A DNA stretch of 64,000 bases, from assembly GCF_004307995.1 (NCBI RefSeq), contig NZ_SIRE01000010.1:186001-250000 (forward strand). The letters are read 5' to 3'. The translations under genes and the position numbers were made by a program. Below the pieces are notes generated by a model. The model was given only the letters and a program-made list of their open reading frames with translations. It did no database searches and was not told the DNA's origin. Origin of the DNA: Paenibacillus thalictri (GTDB lineage: Bacteria; Bacillota; Bacilli; Paenibacillales; NBRC-103111). Below are positions 51,394-60,150 of the stretch, in pieces (within the stretch, counting starts at the first letter, position 1; each line of letters opens with the position of its first letter).

Positions 51394-53118
51394 ATGGATC
51401 ACAATAATATTGAAACGATTCCACCCGTAGCCGCTACACCCAACATGAAAAGTTATGAAGAAGAACGCGCTGGTTTTCAATGGGCCGATGTCGAAAAGCA
51501 ATTTTCTTGGGTCTCAACGGGAAACGTCAATATGGCTTATGAGGCGATAGACCGTCATGCGGATTCCGACCTCCGCGATAAAGTTGCGTTATACTACAGC
51601 GATGACCGCCGTGATGAACAATATACGTTTTTGGACATGAAGCTGAACTCGAACAAGTTCGGCAATGTTTTGCGTAAGCTCGGAGTCGGAAAAGGCGAGC
51701 GGATGTTTATTTTTATGCCGCGTACCCCTGAACTTTATTTTGCATTGCTCGGAGCGATCAAGGTAGGCGCGATCGTAGGACCGTTGTTCGAAGCGTTTAT
51801 GGAGACGGCGGTAAGGGATCGCCTTCAGGACAGCTCGGCGTCAGCCATCATTACGACCCCGGCGCTGCTGCCGCGTATTCCCGTTAACGAACTGCCCGAC
51901 TTAAAGCACATTATCGTTGTTGGCGAAAATGTCGAAGCGCAGGGAGCGATCGTTGACTTCCATAAAGAGATGGCAAGCGCCTCCGATCAGCTGGATGTCG
52001 AGTGGGTGGATCGCGAGGACGGTTTGATCCTTCATTACACTTCCGGTTCAACCGGCAAACCGAAGGGCGTTTTCCATGTTCATAACGCAATGATTCAGCA
52101 TTATTATACGGGCAAAGTCGTTCTTGATTTGAAAGAAAGCGATGTGTACTGGTGTACGGCCGATCCGGGCTGGGTAACCGGAACATCGTACGGTATTTTT
52201 GCGCCATGGCTGAATGGGGCTACAAATGTGGTTCGCGGCGGCAGATTTAGCCCGCAGGACTGGTATAACACGATTCAAAAATATAAAGTAACGGTATGGT
52301 ACAGCGCTCCGACGGCATTCCGCATGCTGATGGGGGCGGGGGACGACACGGTGAAGCAGTTCGATCTTACTTCGCTGCGCCATGTGCTAAGCGTCGGCGA
52401 ACCGCTGAATCCGGAAGTCATTCGTTGGGGGCACAAAGTGTACGGCCAGCGCATTCACGATACATGGTGGATGACGGAGACCGGGGGCCATCTGATCTGT
52501 AATTATCCGGCGATGACGATCCGCCCGGGTTCGATGGGCAAGCCGATTCCCGGTGTGGAAGCGGCGATTCTTGATGATGCAGGCAATGTGCTGCCGCCGT
52601 ATCGTATGGGCAACTTGGCGATCAAGACCCCTTGGCCTTCGATGATGCGCAAAATCTGGAATAATCCGGCTAAATACGAAGAATATATGCGTATTCCGGG
52701 CTGGTACGTTTCAGGGGACTCCGCCTACATGGACGAAGACGGTTATTTCTGGTTCCAAGGCCGCGTGGACGATGTCATTAATACGGCGGGCGAACGGGTT
52801 GGTCCTTTTGAAGTGGAAAGCAAGCTGGTCGAACATCCGGCCGTTGCGGAAGCGGGAGTCATCGGTAAACCGGATCCGATGCGCGGCGAAATCATTAAAG
52901 CTTTCATCGCTTTGCGCGAAGGCTACACCGCGTCCGAGGAGCTTAAAGCGGATATCGCCAAATTCGTCAAAGTCGGCTTGTCGGCTCATGCCGCGCCGCG
53001 GGAAATCGAATTTAAAGATAAACTGCCAAAAACACGCAGCGGTAAAATCATGCGCCGTGTCCTGAAAGCGTGGGAACTGAACTTACCGACGGGCGACTTG
53101 TCGACCATCGAAGATTAA
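51394..53118 (+). CDS. acsA: Acetyl-CoA synthetase
   Basis: A 574-residue AMP-forming ligase, the length of Bacillus AcsA and shorter than the ~650 residues of enteric Acs. The ATG follows CAGGAGG; an upstream in-frame start is rejected. ATP-binding motifs are Y-T-S-G-S-T-G-K-P-K-G and T-W-W-M-T-E-T, and the hinge is Y-F-W-F-Q-G-R-V-D-D. The catalytic lysine in P-K-T-R-S-G-K-I-M-R-R is the site acetylated by AcuA. It converts acetate, CoA and ATP to acetyl-CoA. The divergent acuA-acuC genes supply its acetylation control, and the cre-like site its carbon control. Confidence 0.95.
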   Translation: MDHNNIETIPPVAATPNMKSYEEERAGFQWADVEKQFSWVSTGNVNMAYEAIDRHADSDLRDKVALYYSDDRRDEQYTFLDMKLNSNKFGNVLRKLGVGKGERMFIFMPRTPELYFALLGAIKVGAIVGPLFEAFMETAVRDRLQDSSASAIITTPALLPRIPVNELPDLKHIIVVGENVEAQGAIVDFHKEMASASDQLDVEWVDREDGLILHYTSGSTGKPKGVFHVHNAMIQHYYTGKVVLDLKESDVYWCTADPGWVTGTSYGIFAPWLNGATNVVRGGRFSPQDWYNTIQKYKVTVWYSAPTAFRMLMGAGDDTVKQFDLTSLRHVLSVGEPLNPEVIRWGHKVYGQRIHDTWWMTETGGHLICNYPAMTIRPGSMGKPIPGVEAAILDDAGNVLPPYRMGNLAIKTPWPSMMRKIWNNPAKYEEYMRIPGWYVSGDSAYMDEDGYFWFQGRVDDVINTAGERVGPFEVESKLVEHPAVAEAGVIGKPDPMRGEIIKAFIALREGYTASEELKADIAKFVKVGLSAHAAPREIEFKDKLPKTRSGKIMRRVLKAWELNLPTGDLSTIED

Positions 53119-53183
53119 TCAACGGAAGATTAATCTGCTGAAGATGAAGTAGCAACAGAAGCACATAATAGCGCACGGAACGA

Positions 53184-53215
53184 GGGCTGCCTTCCAACGA
53201 GGGCAGCTCTTTTTT
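53184..53215 (+). terminator. Rho-independent terminator after acsA
   Basis: GCTGCC and GGCAGC form a stem around a short loop, followed by six T residues. It lies 66 bases after the stop. Confidence 0.75.
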
Positions 53216-53246
53216 GAATCGTTAAGAGATGTTATGTGAATGCCAT

Positions 53247-53450
53247 CTATATAAATTGAATAAATGACTTGGAAGCCCGTTCCGTTCCGAAAGGGATTAT
53301 TTTGCCGCTTCAGACAGCTTGTTTTGAATTCCTTTTATTGAATAGGTCTGCGGATTGCAGGAATTCAAAGTCAAAACTCGCCGGCAAAACAATTCCCTTT
53401 CTCCACTGCACTCTGTTCTTTCTGGAAGTTCTTTTGTTCAATTTATATAG
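53247..53450. mobile_element. MITE-like element with terminal inverted repeats (full copy)
   Basis: A 204-bp element bounded by CTATATAAATTGAA and its exact complement. With one gap the repeat extends to about 24 bases, including AAA-GA-CTT. The first 122 bases match the partial copy at 906-1027. It has no gene; small frames across it are not conserved beyond what the DNA identity forces. It lies between the acsA terminator and the penicillin-binding-protein terminator. No clear target-site duplication was recognised. Confidence 0.75.
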
Positions 53451-53477
53451 TTTTATTGCAATTCCTTACAGTACGCA

Positions 53478-53522
53478 AAAGAACCTTAAAGTCTGCTGTG
53501 AAGCTGACTTCAAGGTTCTTTA
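53478..53522 (-). terminator. Terminator of the penicillin-binding protein gene
   Basis: On the minus strand AAAGAACCTT and AAGGTTCTTT pair, with a further GAAGTC/GACTT inner stem, and end in TTTT. It lies 53 bases after the stop. Confidence 0.75.
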
Positions 53523-53574
53523 TATGTCTGGTTATTAATATCTGTTCCTTTGTAAGCTGGCTGATTCCCGTTAG

Positions 53575-56500
53575 TTACTTCGTGAATTTAACGACGGAAG
53601 AAGGCTTGGATTCTCCCGCATCGTTGACGGCCGTCACTTGATAGAAGCCGTTATACGAGACGGAATAATAATTGAACTCAAGGGCTTCCGTAGCTTCACC
53701 TAACTTCGTAAAGGCACCCGTATCTTTGTCGTTAAAATAGACGACGTATTTCTTTACCTTGTCTTTAGCTTCATTAGGGTTCCAGGTGAGCTGTATGCCT
53801 GCGCCTACAGCATGTACGCTGAACCCCGCCGGTGCTGCGGGAGGCGCTTTAGGCGGTTCTTTGTCGACGGCAGACGGTTGAACCGGCGTAGGCAGTCCAT
53901 CCTTCTTATCGGTGCCGTTATTTCCTGTGGTTCCGTTGTTTCCGTTAATTCCATTATTGCCGGTGCTGCCATTGTTGTTCGGATTGCTCGGATCACCTGG
54001 TTTGCCCGGAATAGCTGGCGTATCCCCAGGTGTTAAGAACAACGGATCGACGGAAGAACCGTCCGTATAAGATGCCTTGCTTGGCACGGATTCATTGCCG
54101 GCTACATCAACTGCAGTTACATAATATCCGTATATTCCCGCGCCGGAAATTGGATCGGTTAGTTTCGCTTCCTGATCGGCTTTAATAGATTGGCCCGTCA
54201 ATACTTGGAAGTTCTCGTGGTTGCTTGAACGATAGATCCGGTAACCAACTACATCTTCGCTTCCGCTGGCCTGAAAGGTCAGCGTATTGCTGTTGCCGCT
54301 GCGGGTAACGACCACAGTTGTCGGAGGCGCCGGAGGTTTGCCGTCGTCTGTACGCGGATCTTCCTCTGTAGGCGCATCGTCTTCGTAATCGGTCGGTTTG
54401 TAGCGGTCGATCGAACGGCGGCGGTCCGGAGGCAGTTTGCCTTGAATTTCAGATATTTCTTTCAGCAGTGAACTGACGGACTTCTCACGGCGCACGACGG
54501 TTCTTTCATCAACAAATTCCGCAGGAGTTGTCTGCTTGGCGATATAGTTGATGTCATTGTAGCTAATGATTGGCAGCTTCACGTACATATTGTCTTCTTC
54601 CGTAGGAATGAAGTTTTTATTGAAGATATCCGTCACCAGCTTGCGGGCTTTGGTTGTTGCTTCGCTTGGCAGCTTGCCGGATACGCTGGACACTGTCATG
54701 TCCACGATACCGGGAGGCCGCACAAATTTCTTAGTTTCGAACAAATCCGGCTGCTTATTGATGGCGGCATCCATCGCGAGCGCCCAAATGTCTTTGGCGC
54801 GGTTGGTGCCTCCGGTTGCTTTGCTCAGCTTGTAGACCGGAGAATCATATCCGATCCATACGCCCATCGTAATATCCGGCGAGTAGCCCATAAACCAAGC
54901 ATCGGCGTCATCTTGCGTCGAACCGGTCTTGCCGACGACAGGAACTTTCCCGTAATGTTTAAATTTGCTCATGATGTCGGTCGCCGTACCGGATGTAATG
55001 ACGGTTCTCATCATATCGGTCATGATGTAAGCCGTTTCTTCGGAGAAAGCGATGGTCGGCTTATTGTCGTGTTCGTATACGATTTTTCCGTTGGTGTCCG
55101 TTATTTTGCGGATGATATAAGGTTCGTTAAAGACGCCTTTATTGGAGATGGCAGCATACGCGCCAGTGAGCTCTTTTACCGAAACCCCATACTTCAGACC
55201 GCCGATAACACCCGTTTGTGCAACATAATCGTCTTTGGTAATGGAAGTGATGCCGAGTTTTTTGGCGAATTCCCATGCTTCCTTAATGCCCACAACATCC
55301 AAAAACAGCTTGATCGCCGGAATGTTGTAGGATTGGTTTAATGCGCGTCTTGCCGTAATGAGGCCGTGAAACCCTTCATCCCAGTTTTCGGGGATATGGT
55401 ATCCAACCTTTGTCCCATCTTTTAAAATGACGGGCACATCGTCGATAATCGAGGCCGGGCCGATTGCTCCCTTATCGATTGCCGGGAGATACGCTGCAAT
55501 CGGCTTCATGGTCGAGCCGGGCTGCCGCAGCGATTGCGTCGCGTGATTCAACTGCTGCTGATAGAAGTTGCGGCCTTCGATCATGCCCAGAATGGCGCCG
55601 GTTTTACTGTCGATCATAATTCCGCCGACCTGTTCCGGGCCCTTGGCAGGGTTTTTCGGGTCGTCAGGCGAGAATAACTTGGAATTATCGGCAATTTCTC
55701 TGAACGAATCGTAAATCGGCTTATCGATTGTCGTATAGATCCGGTAACCGCCACGCAGCAATTGCGCTTGGGCATTTTTGAGCGCTTCGTTATACTTCTC
55801 CGGAGAAGCTTGTGGATCAAGCTTGGGATCCTGAGCTTTAAGCAGTGCTTTGGAGGCTTCTTTCTCCACTTCCATCATCAGATAAGGATACGTCGAGTAT
55901 GCTTTTTCCTCCGACGGGGCAAGCGATTGCTTTAAATCGAATTGAAGCGCGTCCTGATACTGCTGCTGATTGATTCTGCCTTCTTCCAACATCCGTCTCA
56001 GTACGAGCTGCTGCCTTGTGGAGGCCCGCTTAAAAGCGGCTCCGTCAAATTCGCCTTTGCTCGTAAAAGCGGAGTAATTGCTCGGCTGCTGCGGCAGTCC
56101 GGCCAAATAAGCGGCTTGGGCGGTGTTCAGCTCCTTCAGATCGTCAATGTTGAAAATCCCTTTTGCTGCCGCTTTAATGCCATACAAGTTATATCCGGAT
56201 GAACCGTTTCCATAAGGAATCTTATTTAAGTAGGCCAGCAAAATTTCGTCCTTGGACATCAGGCGTTCCATCCGCAAGGCAAGAAACAGCTCTTTGGCTT
56301 TACGGCTGTCTTCCTTGTCCAGCGTCAGATACACTCTTCGCGCGAGCTGTTGTGTAATCGTGCTGCCGCCGGTTTGTATCGGCTTGTGCAAGATTTTTTG
56401 ATAAACGGCACGCAGCGTTGCCTTCATGTCGATGCCGTGGTGAGTGTAGAAATCGTTGTCTTCAATGGAAAAGACGGCGTCGATGATCGACTGCGGGATA

Positions 56501-56817
56501 TCCTGAAGATCGGCCAGACGGCGGTCTTCCTCCGAGCGAAGCTGGCCCACGACAGTATCATCGTTAAAATATACGAATCCGGTAATGGCGTTTTCGTTCA
56601 TTTTGGCAACCATTTCTTCTTTCGTACGGACCGGCTCGTCCTTTACCATGGATGCTACATATCCGGCGGCGACCCCTCCTCCAAGTACTGCAGCGACGAA
56701 TCCGGCAATAATCAGCCATTTGATACTATGGTATGTATACCTTAGAAGCAGCAGGGCAATCTGTTTTTTGGTTTTTGACCGTTTTTTCTGATTCTCCTGA
56801 TTTTCCTGTTTTTCCAT
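53575..56817 (-). CDS. Class A penicillin-binding protein 1A with C-terminal fibronectin type III domains
   Basis: A 1080-residue bifunctional peptidoglycan synthase. A basic cytoplasmic start and one membrane helix (residues ~32-55) precede the glycosyltransferase domain, with the catalytic glutamate in I-E-D-N-D-F-Y-T-H-H-G. The transpeptidase domain has S-T-M-K, S-Y-N and V-G-K-T-G-S-T. Two fibronectin type III-like modules follow (~residues 790-880 and ~965-1055), joined by a G/N/T-rich linker. The ATG at 56817 follows GGGAGGA; a longer frame overlaps the tyrS promoter region. It polymerises and cross-links glycan outside the membrane. The extra domains make it longer than B. subtilis PBP1 and may anchor it to wall polymers. 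Confidence 0.93.
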   Translation of the reverse strand: MEKQENQENQKKRSKTKKQIALLLLRYTYHSIKWLIIAGFVAAVLGGGVAAGYVASMVKDEPVRTKEEMVAKMNENAITGFVYFNDDTVVGQLRSEEDRRLADLQDIPQSIIDAVFSIEDNDFYTHHGIDMKATLRAVYQKILHKPIQTGGSTITQQLARRVYLTLDKEDSRKAKELFLALRMERLMSKDEILLAYLNKIPYGNGSSGYNLYGIKAAAKGIFNIDDLKELNTAQAAYLAGLPQQPSNYSAFTSKGEFDGAAFKRASTRQQLVLRRMLEEGRINQQQYQDALQFDLKQSLAPSEEKAYSTYPYLMMEVEKEASKALLKAQDPKLDPQASPEKYNEALKNAQAQLLRGGYRIYTTIDKPIYDSFREIADNSKLFSPDDPKNPAKGPEQVGGIMIDSKTGAILGMIEGRNFYQQQLNHATQSLRQPGSTMKPIAAYLPAIDKGAIGPASIIDDVPVILKDGTKVGYHIPENWDEGFHGLITARRALNQSYNIPAIKLFLDVVGIKEAWEFAKKLGITSITKDDYVAQTGVIGGLKYGVSVKELTGAYAAISNKGVFNEPYIIRKITDTNGKIVYEHDNKPTIAFSEETAYIMTDMMRTVITSGTATDIMSKFKHYGKVPVVGKTGSTQDDADAWFMGYSPDITMGVWIGYDSPVYKLSKATGGTNRAKDIWALAMDAAINKQPDLFETKKFVRPPGIVDMTVSSVSGKLPSEATTKARKLVTDIFNKNFIPTEEDNMYVKLPIISYNDINYIAKQTTPAEFVDERTVVRREKSVSSLLKEISEIQGKLPPDRRRSIDRYKPTDYEDDAPTEEDPRTDDGKPPAPPTTVVVTRSGNSNTLTFQASGSEDVVGYRIYRSSNHENFQVLTGQSIKADQEAKLTDPISGAGIYGYYVTAVDVAGNESVPSKASYTDGSSVDPLFLTPGDTPAIPGKPGDPSNPNNNGSTGNNGINGNNGTTGNNGTDKKDGLPTPVQPSAVDKEPPKAPPAAPAGFSVHAVGAGIQLTWNPNEAKDKVKKYVVYFNDKDTGAFTKLGEATEALEFNYYSVSYNGFYQVTAVNDAGESKPSSVVKFTK

Positions 56818-56919
56818 TCCCAAAAGTTCCTCCCATCCGCTCCCATTATAACATAAAGCCCGTTTGATGCACATGTGCGTTCCCGCTTGCGGCAAGAAGA
56901 TTTGCGTTGCGTCACTTGT

Positions 56920-56948
56920 TTGACAACTTTGGTCCGGTATGGTATAAA
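56920..56948 (+). promoter_or_regulatory. Promoter of tyrS
   Basis: A perfect TTGACA is followed by 17 bases and TATAAA. It lies just before the T-box leader, divergent from the penicillin-binding protein gene. Confidence 0.85.
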
Positions 56949-56984
56949 CGTTTTGGATTCTAATCTCATATGGATTAAAGCGTT

Positions 56985-57262
56985 GATGGACATCAGTAAC
57001 CCGCAAGACGATTGTTGCAGAGAGCCGGCGGAGGGTGCAAGCCGGTACAAGCTTGAAGGGTGAATTACCGTCCGGAGCAGCGAAAGCGAAAGCGTTATTC
57101 GCGGTATGAACCGCAGCAAGTAGCTTTTTGCCGGGAGCAGCCCGTTACGAGCAATGAAGTGAAAACATGCACATTTCCCCGTTTACGCGGCGGATTGCTG
57201 TTTTAATTAGGGTGGTACCGCGAGTGAGGCCTTCTCGTCCCTTTGTGACGGAAGGCTTTTTT
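56985..57262 (+). promoter_or_regulatory. Tyrosine T-box leader
   Basis: The T-box AGGGTGGTACCGCG is at 57209-57222. Stem I is recognisable from GAGAGCCGG and GGGTGCAAGCCGG, with a TAC codon at 57066-57068 in the expected specifier loop (GAATTAC), matching tyrosyl-tRNA. The GC-rich terminator at 57229-57256 ends in six T and competes with an antiterminator formed by the T-box. Uncharged tRNA-Tyr would allow tyrS transcription. Confidence 0.93.
57229..57262 (+). terminator. T-box-controlled terminator
   Basis: GCCTTC-TCGTC pairs with GACG-GAAGGC and is followed by a T run, 28 bases before the tyrS start. Confidence 0.9.
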
Positions 57263-57289
57263 GCTGCAATTTTTAAACTGAAGGAGAAG

Positions 57290-58555
57290 ATGAACACAAT
57301 GAACATTTTGCAGGATCTTGAATTTCGCGGCTTGATTCATCAAGCGACGGACAGGGAAGGTCTCGAAAAAAAGCTGAGCGAAGAACGCGTGACCTTGTAT
57401 GTCGGATTCGACCCGACCGCAGACAGCTTGCATATCGGCAGCCTGCTGCCCATCTTGTGCTTAAGAAGGTTCCAGCAGGCGGGGCATATTCCGATTGCGC
57501 TGGTGGGCGGCGGTACCGGCTTAATCGGTGATCCGAGCGGGAAAGCCAACGAACGGACGCTGAATTCGAAAGACATCGTCGACGAGTGGACGGAGAAGCT
57601 GAGAAAGCAGTTATCGCGTTTTCTCGATTTTGATGCTGCGGGAAACCCGGCGCAAACGGCCAACAACTACGATTGGATCGGTTCGTTAAACGTCATCGAT
57701 TTTCTCCGCGATGTTGGCAAATATTTCTCCGTGAACTATATGCTGGCCAAAGATTCGGTTGATTCCCGGCTGGAGAAGGGGATCTCGTTTACGGAGTTTA
57801 GCTATCTGATTTTGCAAGCATATGATTTCTACAAGCTTAACCAAGAAAGAGGTTGTTCGCTGCAGCTCGGCGGAAGCGATCAGTGGGGCAACATTACCGC
57901 GGGCCTGGAGTTGATGGGTCGTACGAACGGGGCGAAAGCGTACGGATTGACCTTGCCGCTGGTTACCAAAAGCGACGGAACGAAGTTCGGCAAAACCGAG
58001 TCCGGTACGATCTGGCTGGACGCCGCCAAAACATCGCCGTACCAGTTCTATCAATTCTGGATTAATACGGATGACAGCGATGCCGTCAAGTTCCTGAAAT
58101 ATTTTACATTCTTAAATGAGGCGGAAATCGCCGAATTGGAACAGAAGCTGAAGGATCAGCCGGAAAAACGGGAGGCGCAGCGCCAGCTCGCCAAAGAAGT
58201 GACCGAGCTCGTACACGGAACCGAGGCGAGAATTAGCGCGGAAAATATTACTGCGGCGTTATTCAGCGGCGACGTGACGCAATTGACCCAGCAGGAGATG
58301 GAGGAAGCGTTCAAGGACGTTTTGTCCGTGGAAGTGCAGCAAAGCGAGATTCCGCTGATCGATTTGCTGTTGGAAGTGAAGGCGGCGCCTTCGAAGCGCC
58401 AGGCGCGCCAGGATATCGAAAGCGGGGCCGTCTATATCAATGGGGAGCGGACCAGCGGCTTGGATAAAGTTATTACCGAAGCGGATCGCCTTCATGGTAA
58501 ATACGTGGTCGTCCGCCGCGGCAAGAAAAATTATTATTTGGCTAAGTTTGATTGA
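57290..58555 (+). CDS. tyrS: Tyrosyl-tRNA synthetase
   Basis: A 421-residue class I synthetase with the HIGH-type motif in D-S-L-H-I-G-S, the tyrosine-binding Y-D-F-Y-K-L and Q-L-G-G-S-D-Q-W-G-N, and K-F-G-K-T in place of KMSKS. The C-terminal S4 RNA-binding domain ends the protein. Two ATG codons follow AAGGAG: 57290 (three-base spacing) and 57299 (12-base); the first is taken, with three extra residues compared with the second. Its expression is controlled by the upstream T-box. No T-rich terminator follows; the GC-rich duplicated region starts at once. Confidence 0.95.
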   Translation: MNTMNILQDLEFRGLIHQATDREGLEKKLSEERVTLYVGFDPTADSLHIGSLLPILCLRRFQQAGHIPIALVGGGTGLIGDPSGKANERTLNSKDIVDEWTEKLRKQLSRFLDFDAAGNPAQTANNYDWIGSLNVIDFLRDVGKYFSVNYMLAKDSVDSRLEKGISFTEFSYLILQAYDFYKLNQERGCSLQLGGSDQWGNITAGLELMGRTNGAKAYGLTLPLVTKSDGTKFGKTESGTIWLDAAKTSPYQFYQFWINTDDSDAVKFLKYFTFLNEAEIAELEQKLKDQPEKREAQRQLAKEVTELVHGTEARISAENITAALFSGDVTQLTQQEMEEAFKDVLSVEVQQSEIPLIDLLLEVKAAPSKRQARQDIESGAVYINGERTSGLDKVITEADRLHGKYVVVRRGKKNYYLAKFD

Positions 58556-58556
58556 T

Positions 58557-58800
58557 CCCCCTCAATCCCCCAAGGGGGACTCCCGGGCGTTCAGGCACCC
58601 CGGGACCCCGCACGGTAGAGCGGCTATGTGCCTCGAGCCCGCGCCAGTCGTGCCGCTTATCGCTGACGCTTAAGCTGGCACTCCGCGCTTAACGGTGGGC
58701 GGAGTGATGCGTGGAGCGGCTGTGTGCCTCGGGCTCGCGCGAATGGTGAGCCCTTGCTGTCGCTTCGCTTAGCATTGGGCTCACCCGCGCCTTTTGTTCG
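58557..58800. repeat. GC-rich structured tandem repeat, unit 1
   Basis: This 244-bp unit recurs at 58812-59055 with two substitutions by eye (A to G at two places). It contains CCCCC-AA-GGGGG, CCCGGG, and GGTGAGCCC/GGGCTCACC hairpins, and is itself built of two related halves that each start with G-GAGCGGCT-TGTGCCTCG. No gene or ribosome site fits it. Confidence 0.9.
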
Positions 58801-58811
58801 TGGGTATGCAG

Positions 58812-59055
58812 CCCCCTCAATCCCCCAAGGGGGACTCCCGGGCGTTCAGGCACCCCGGGACCCCGCACGGTGGAGCGGCTATGTGCCTCGAGCCCGCGCC
58901 AGTCGTGCCGCTTATCGCTGACGCTTAAGCTGGCACTCCGCGCTTAACGGTGGGCGGGGTGATGCGTGGAGCGGCTGTGTGCCTCGGGCTCGCGCGAATG
59001 GTGAGCCCTTGCTGTCGCTTCGCTTAGCATTGGGCTCACCCGCGCCTTTTGTTCG
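58812..59055. repeat. GC-rich structured tandem repeat, unit 2
   Basis: The second copy of the 244-bp unit, separated from the first by 11 bases. Near-identity points to a recent duplication or gene-conversion-like upkeep. It fills most of the gap between convergent tyrS and rpsD. Confidence 0.9.
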
Positions 59056-59101
59056 CACGAGCGCATACTTACTCAAAAGTACACCCAAAACTACAACCAA
59101 C

Positions 59102-59143
59102 AAAAAAGCCTTGGCTTCGCTTTTCAGCGGGCCAAGGCTTTTT
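59102..59143 (-). terminator. Terminator of rpsD (bidirectional shape)
   Basis: AAAGCCTTGG and CCAAGGCTTT pair across a 17-base loop, with A and T runs on both sides. It lies five bases after the rpsD stop on the minus strand and could also stop transcripts from tyrS. Confidence 0.9.
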
Positions 59144-59147
59144 AATA

Positions 59148-59747
59148 TTAACGGCTGTAAAACTCGACGATTTGTTTTTCGTCGATTTCTTGAGGAAGCT
59201 CAGCGCGCTCCGGCAAACGGATGAATTTGCCTTCCATGGAGCTGTCGGAGAATTCCAGGTAAGCCGGCAAGTAGTTGCGGTTAGCAAGAGCTTCTTTAAC
59301 GGAACCTTGGTTGCGGCTTCTTTCGCGCAAGCTGATAACGTCGCCTGTGCTAACAAGGTAAGAAGCGATATCCACTTTTTTACCGTTAACAGTCACGTGA
59401 CCGTGAGCTACGAGCTGACGAGCGCCCGCACGGGAGTTAGCCAGACCCAAACGGTATACAAGGTTGTCCAGACGGCTTTCAAGCAAAATCATGAAGTTTT
59501 CGCCGGCGATACCTTGCATATGGGAAGCTTTGTCGAACAGGTTGCGGAATTGTTTTTCGTTCAAGCCGTACATATGGCGAAGTTTTTGTTTTTCTTGCAA
59601 TTGAACGCCGTAGCCGCTCAATTTTTTGCGTTGTCCTGGACCGTGTTGTCCTGGAGGGAAAGGACGTTTCAAATCTTTGCCGTTTCCGCTCAGGGAAATG
59701 CCGAGGCGGCGGCTTAACTTAAATTTAGGACCTGTGTAGCGTGCCAT
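59148..59747 (-). CDS. rpsD: 30S ribosomal protein S4
   Basis: A 199-residue S4, the usual length for Firmicutes (~200). It begins M-A-R-Y-T-G-P-K-F and contains [11 protein letters not shown], the S4 RNA-binding domain [12 protein letters not shown] and the end I-V-E-F-Y-S-R. It is a primary 16S rRNA binder. It lacks the zinc-binding cysteines of the other S4 type. AAAGGAGC precedes the ATG. It stands alone with its own promoter and a long leader, as in Bacillus, where S4 represses its own synthesis. Confidence 0.97.
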   Translation of the reverse strand: MARYTGPKFKLSRRLGISLSGNGKDLKRPFPPGQHGPGQRKKLSGYGVQLQEKQKLRHMYGLNEKQFRNLFDKASHMQGIAGENFMILLESRLDNLVYRLGLANSRAGARQLVAHGHVTVNGKKVDIASYLVSTGDVISLRERSRNQGSVKEALANRNYLPAYLEFSDSSMEGKFIRLPERAELPQEIDEKQIVEFYSR

Positions 59748-59945
59748 GTATAAACTTGCTCCTTTTTAGTTGGTTTTGGTTTTGTAATGACTCGGGTGAA
59801 GCATGTGCTCGATTGTCCAACGGCTTAGCCGATCATCCGGGAAAGTTCAGCCGCTGTCCCGGTGCGGACAAATCAGTGAGGGTGACACAGGCTTCCACCA
59901 AACATACTCCTGCATAATGCTTTGGAGGATGTTTATTCTCGACTT
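59748..59945 (-). promoter_or_regulatory. Long rpsD leader, candidate S4-binding autoregulatory RNA
   Basis: About 200 bases lie between the promoter and the S4 start. Hairpins are visible on the minus strand: TGTCCGCACCGGGACA and CGGCT/AGCCG flanking a TTCCCGG stretch. No gene fits here. Regulation of rpsD by S4 binding its leader is known in Bacillus, but no conserved pseudoknot was verified. Confidence 0.5.
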
Positions 59946-59950
59946 CTAAT

Positions 59951-59978
59951 TTTATAAGATGAACTTAGGCATTGTCAA
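59951..59978 (-). promoter_or_regulatory. Promoter of rpsD
   Basis: On the minus strand TTGACA and TATAAA are separated by 16 bases. Transcription would begin near 59945. The bases between here and 60150 are AT-rich and hold no recognised gene; the diguanylate cyclase promoter should be there. Confidence 0.75.
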
Positions 59979-60150
59979 GTAAAATGCTCCAATGATTAAA
60001 TGCTTTTTTGGACGAGTGAAGTTCTGTGATCATGAATATTTTAAGTATGTTTGAATACGATAATTATAGTGCAACTTTTATAGTTTCATAGTATCATTAA
60101 TATTAACATATTTTGGGCGTAAATTTTTGATGTTGAAAAGAGGCTGCCGG

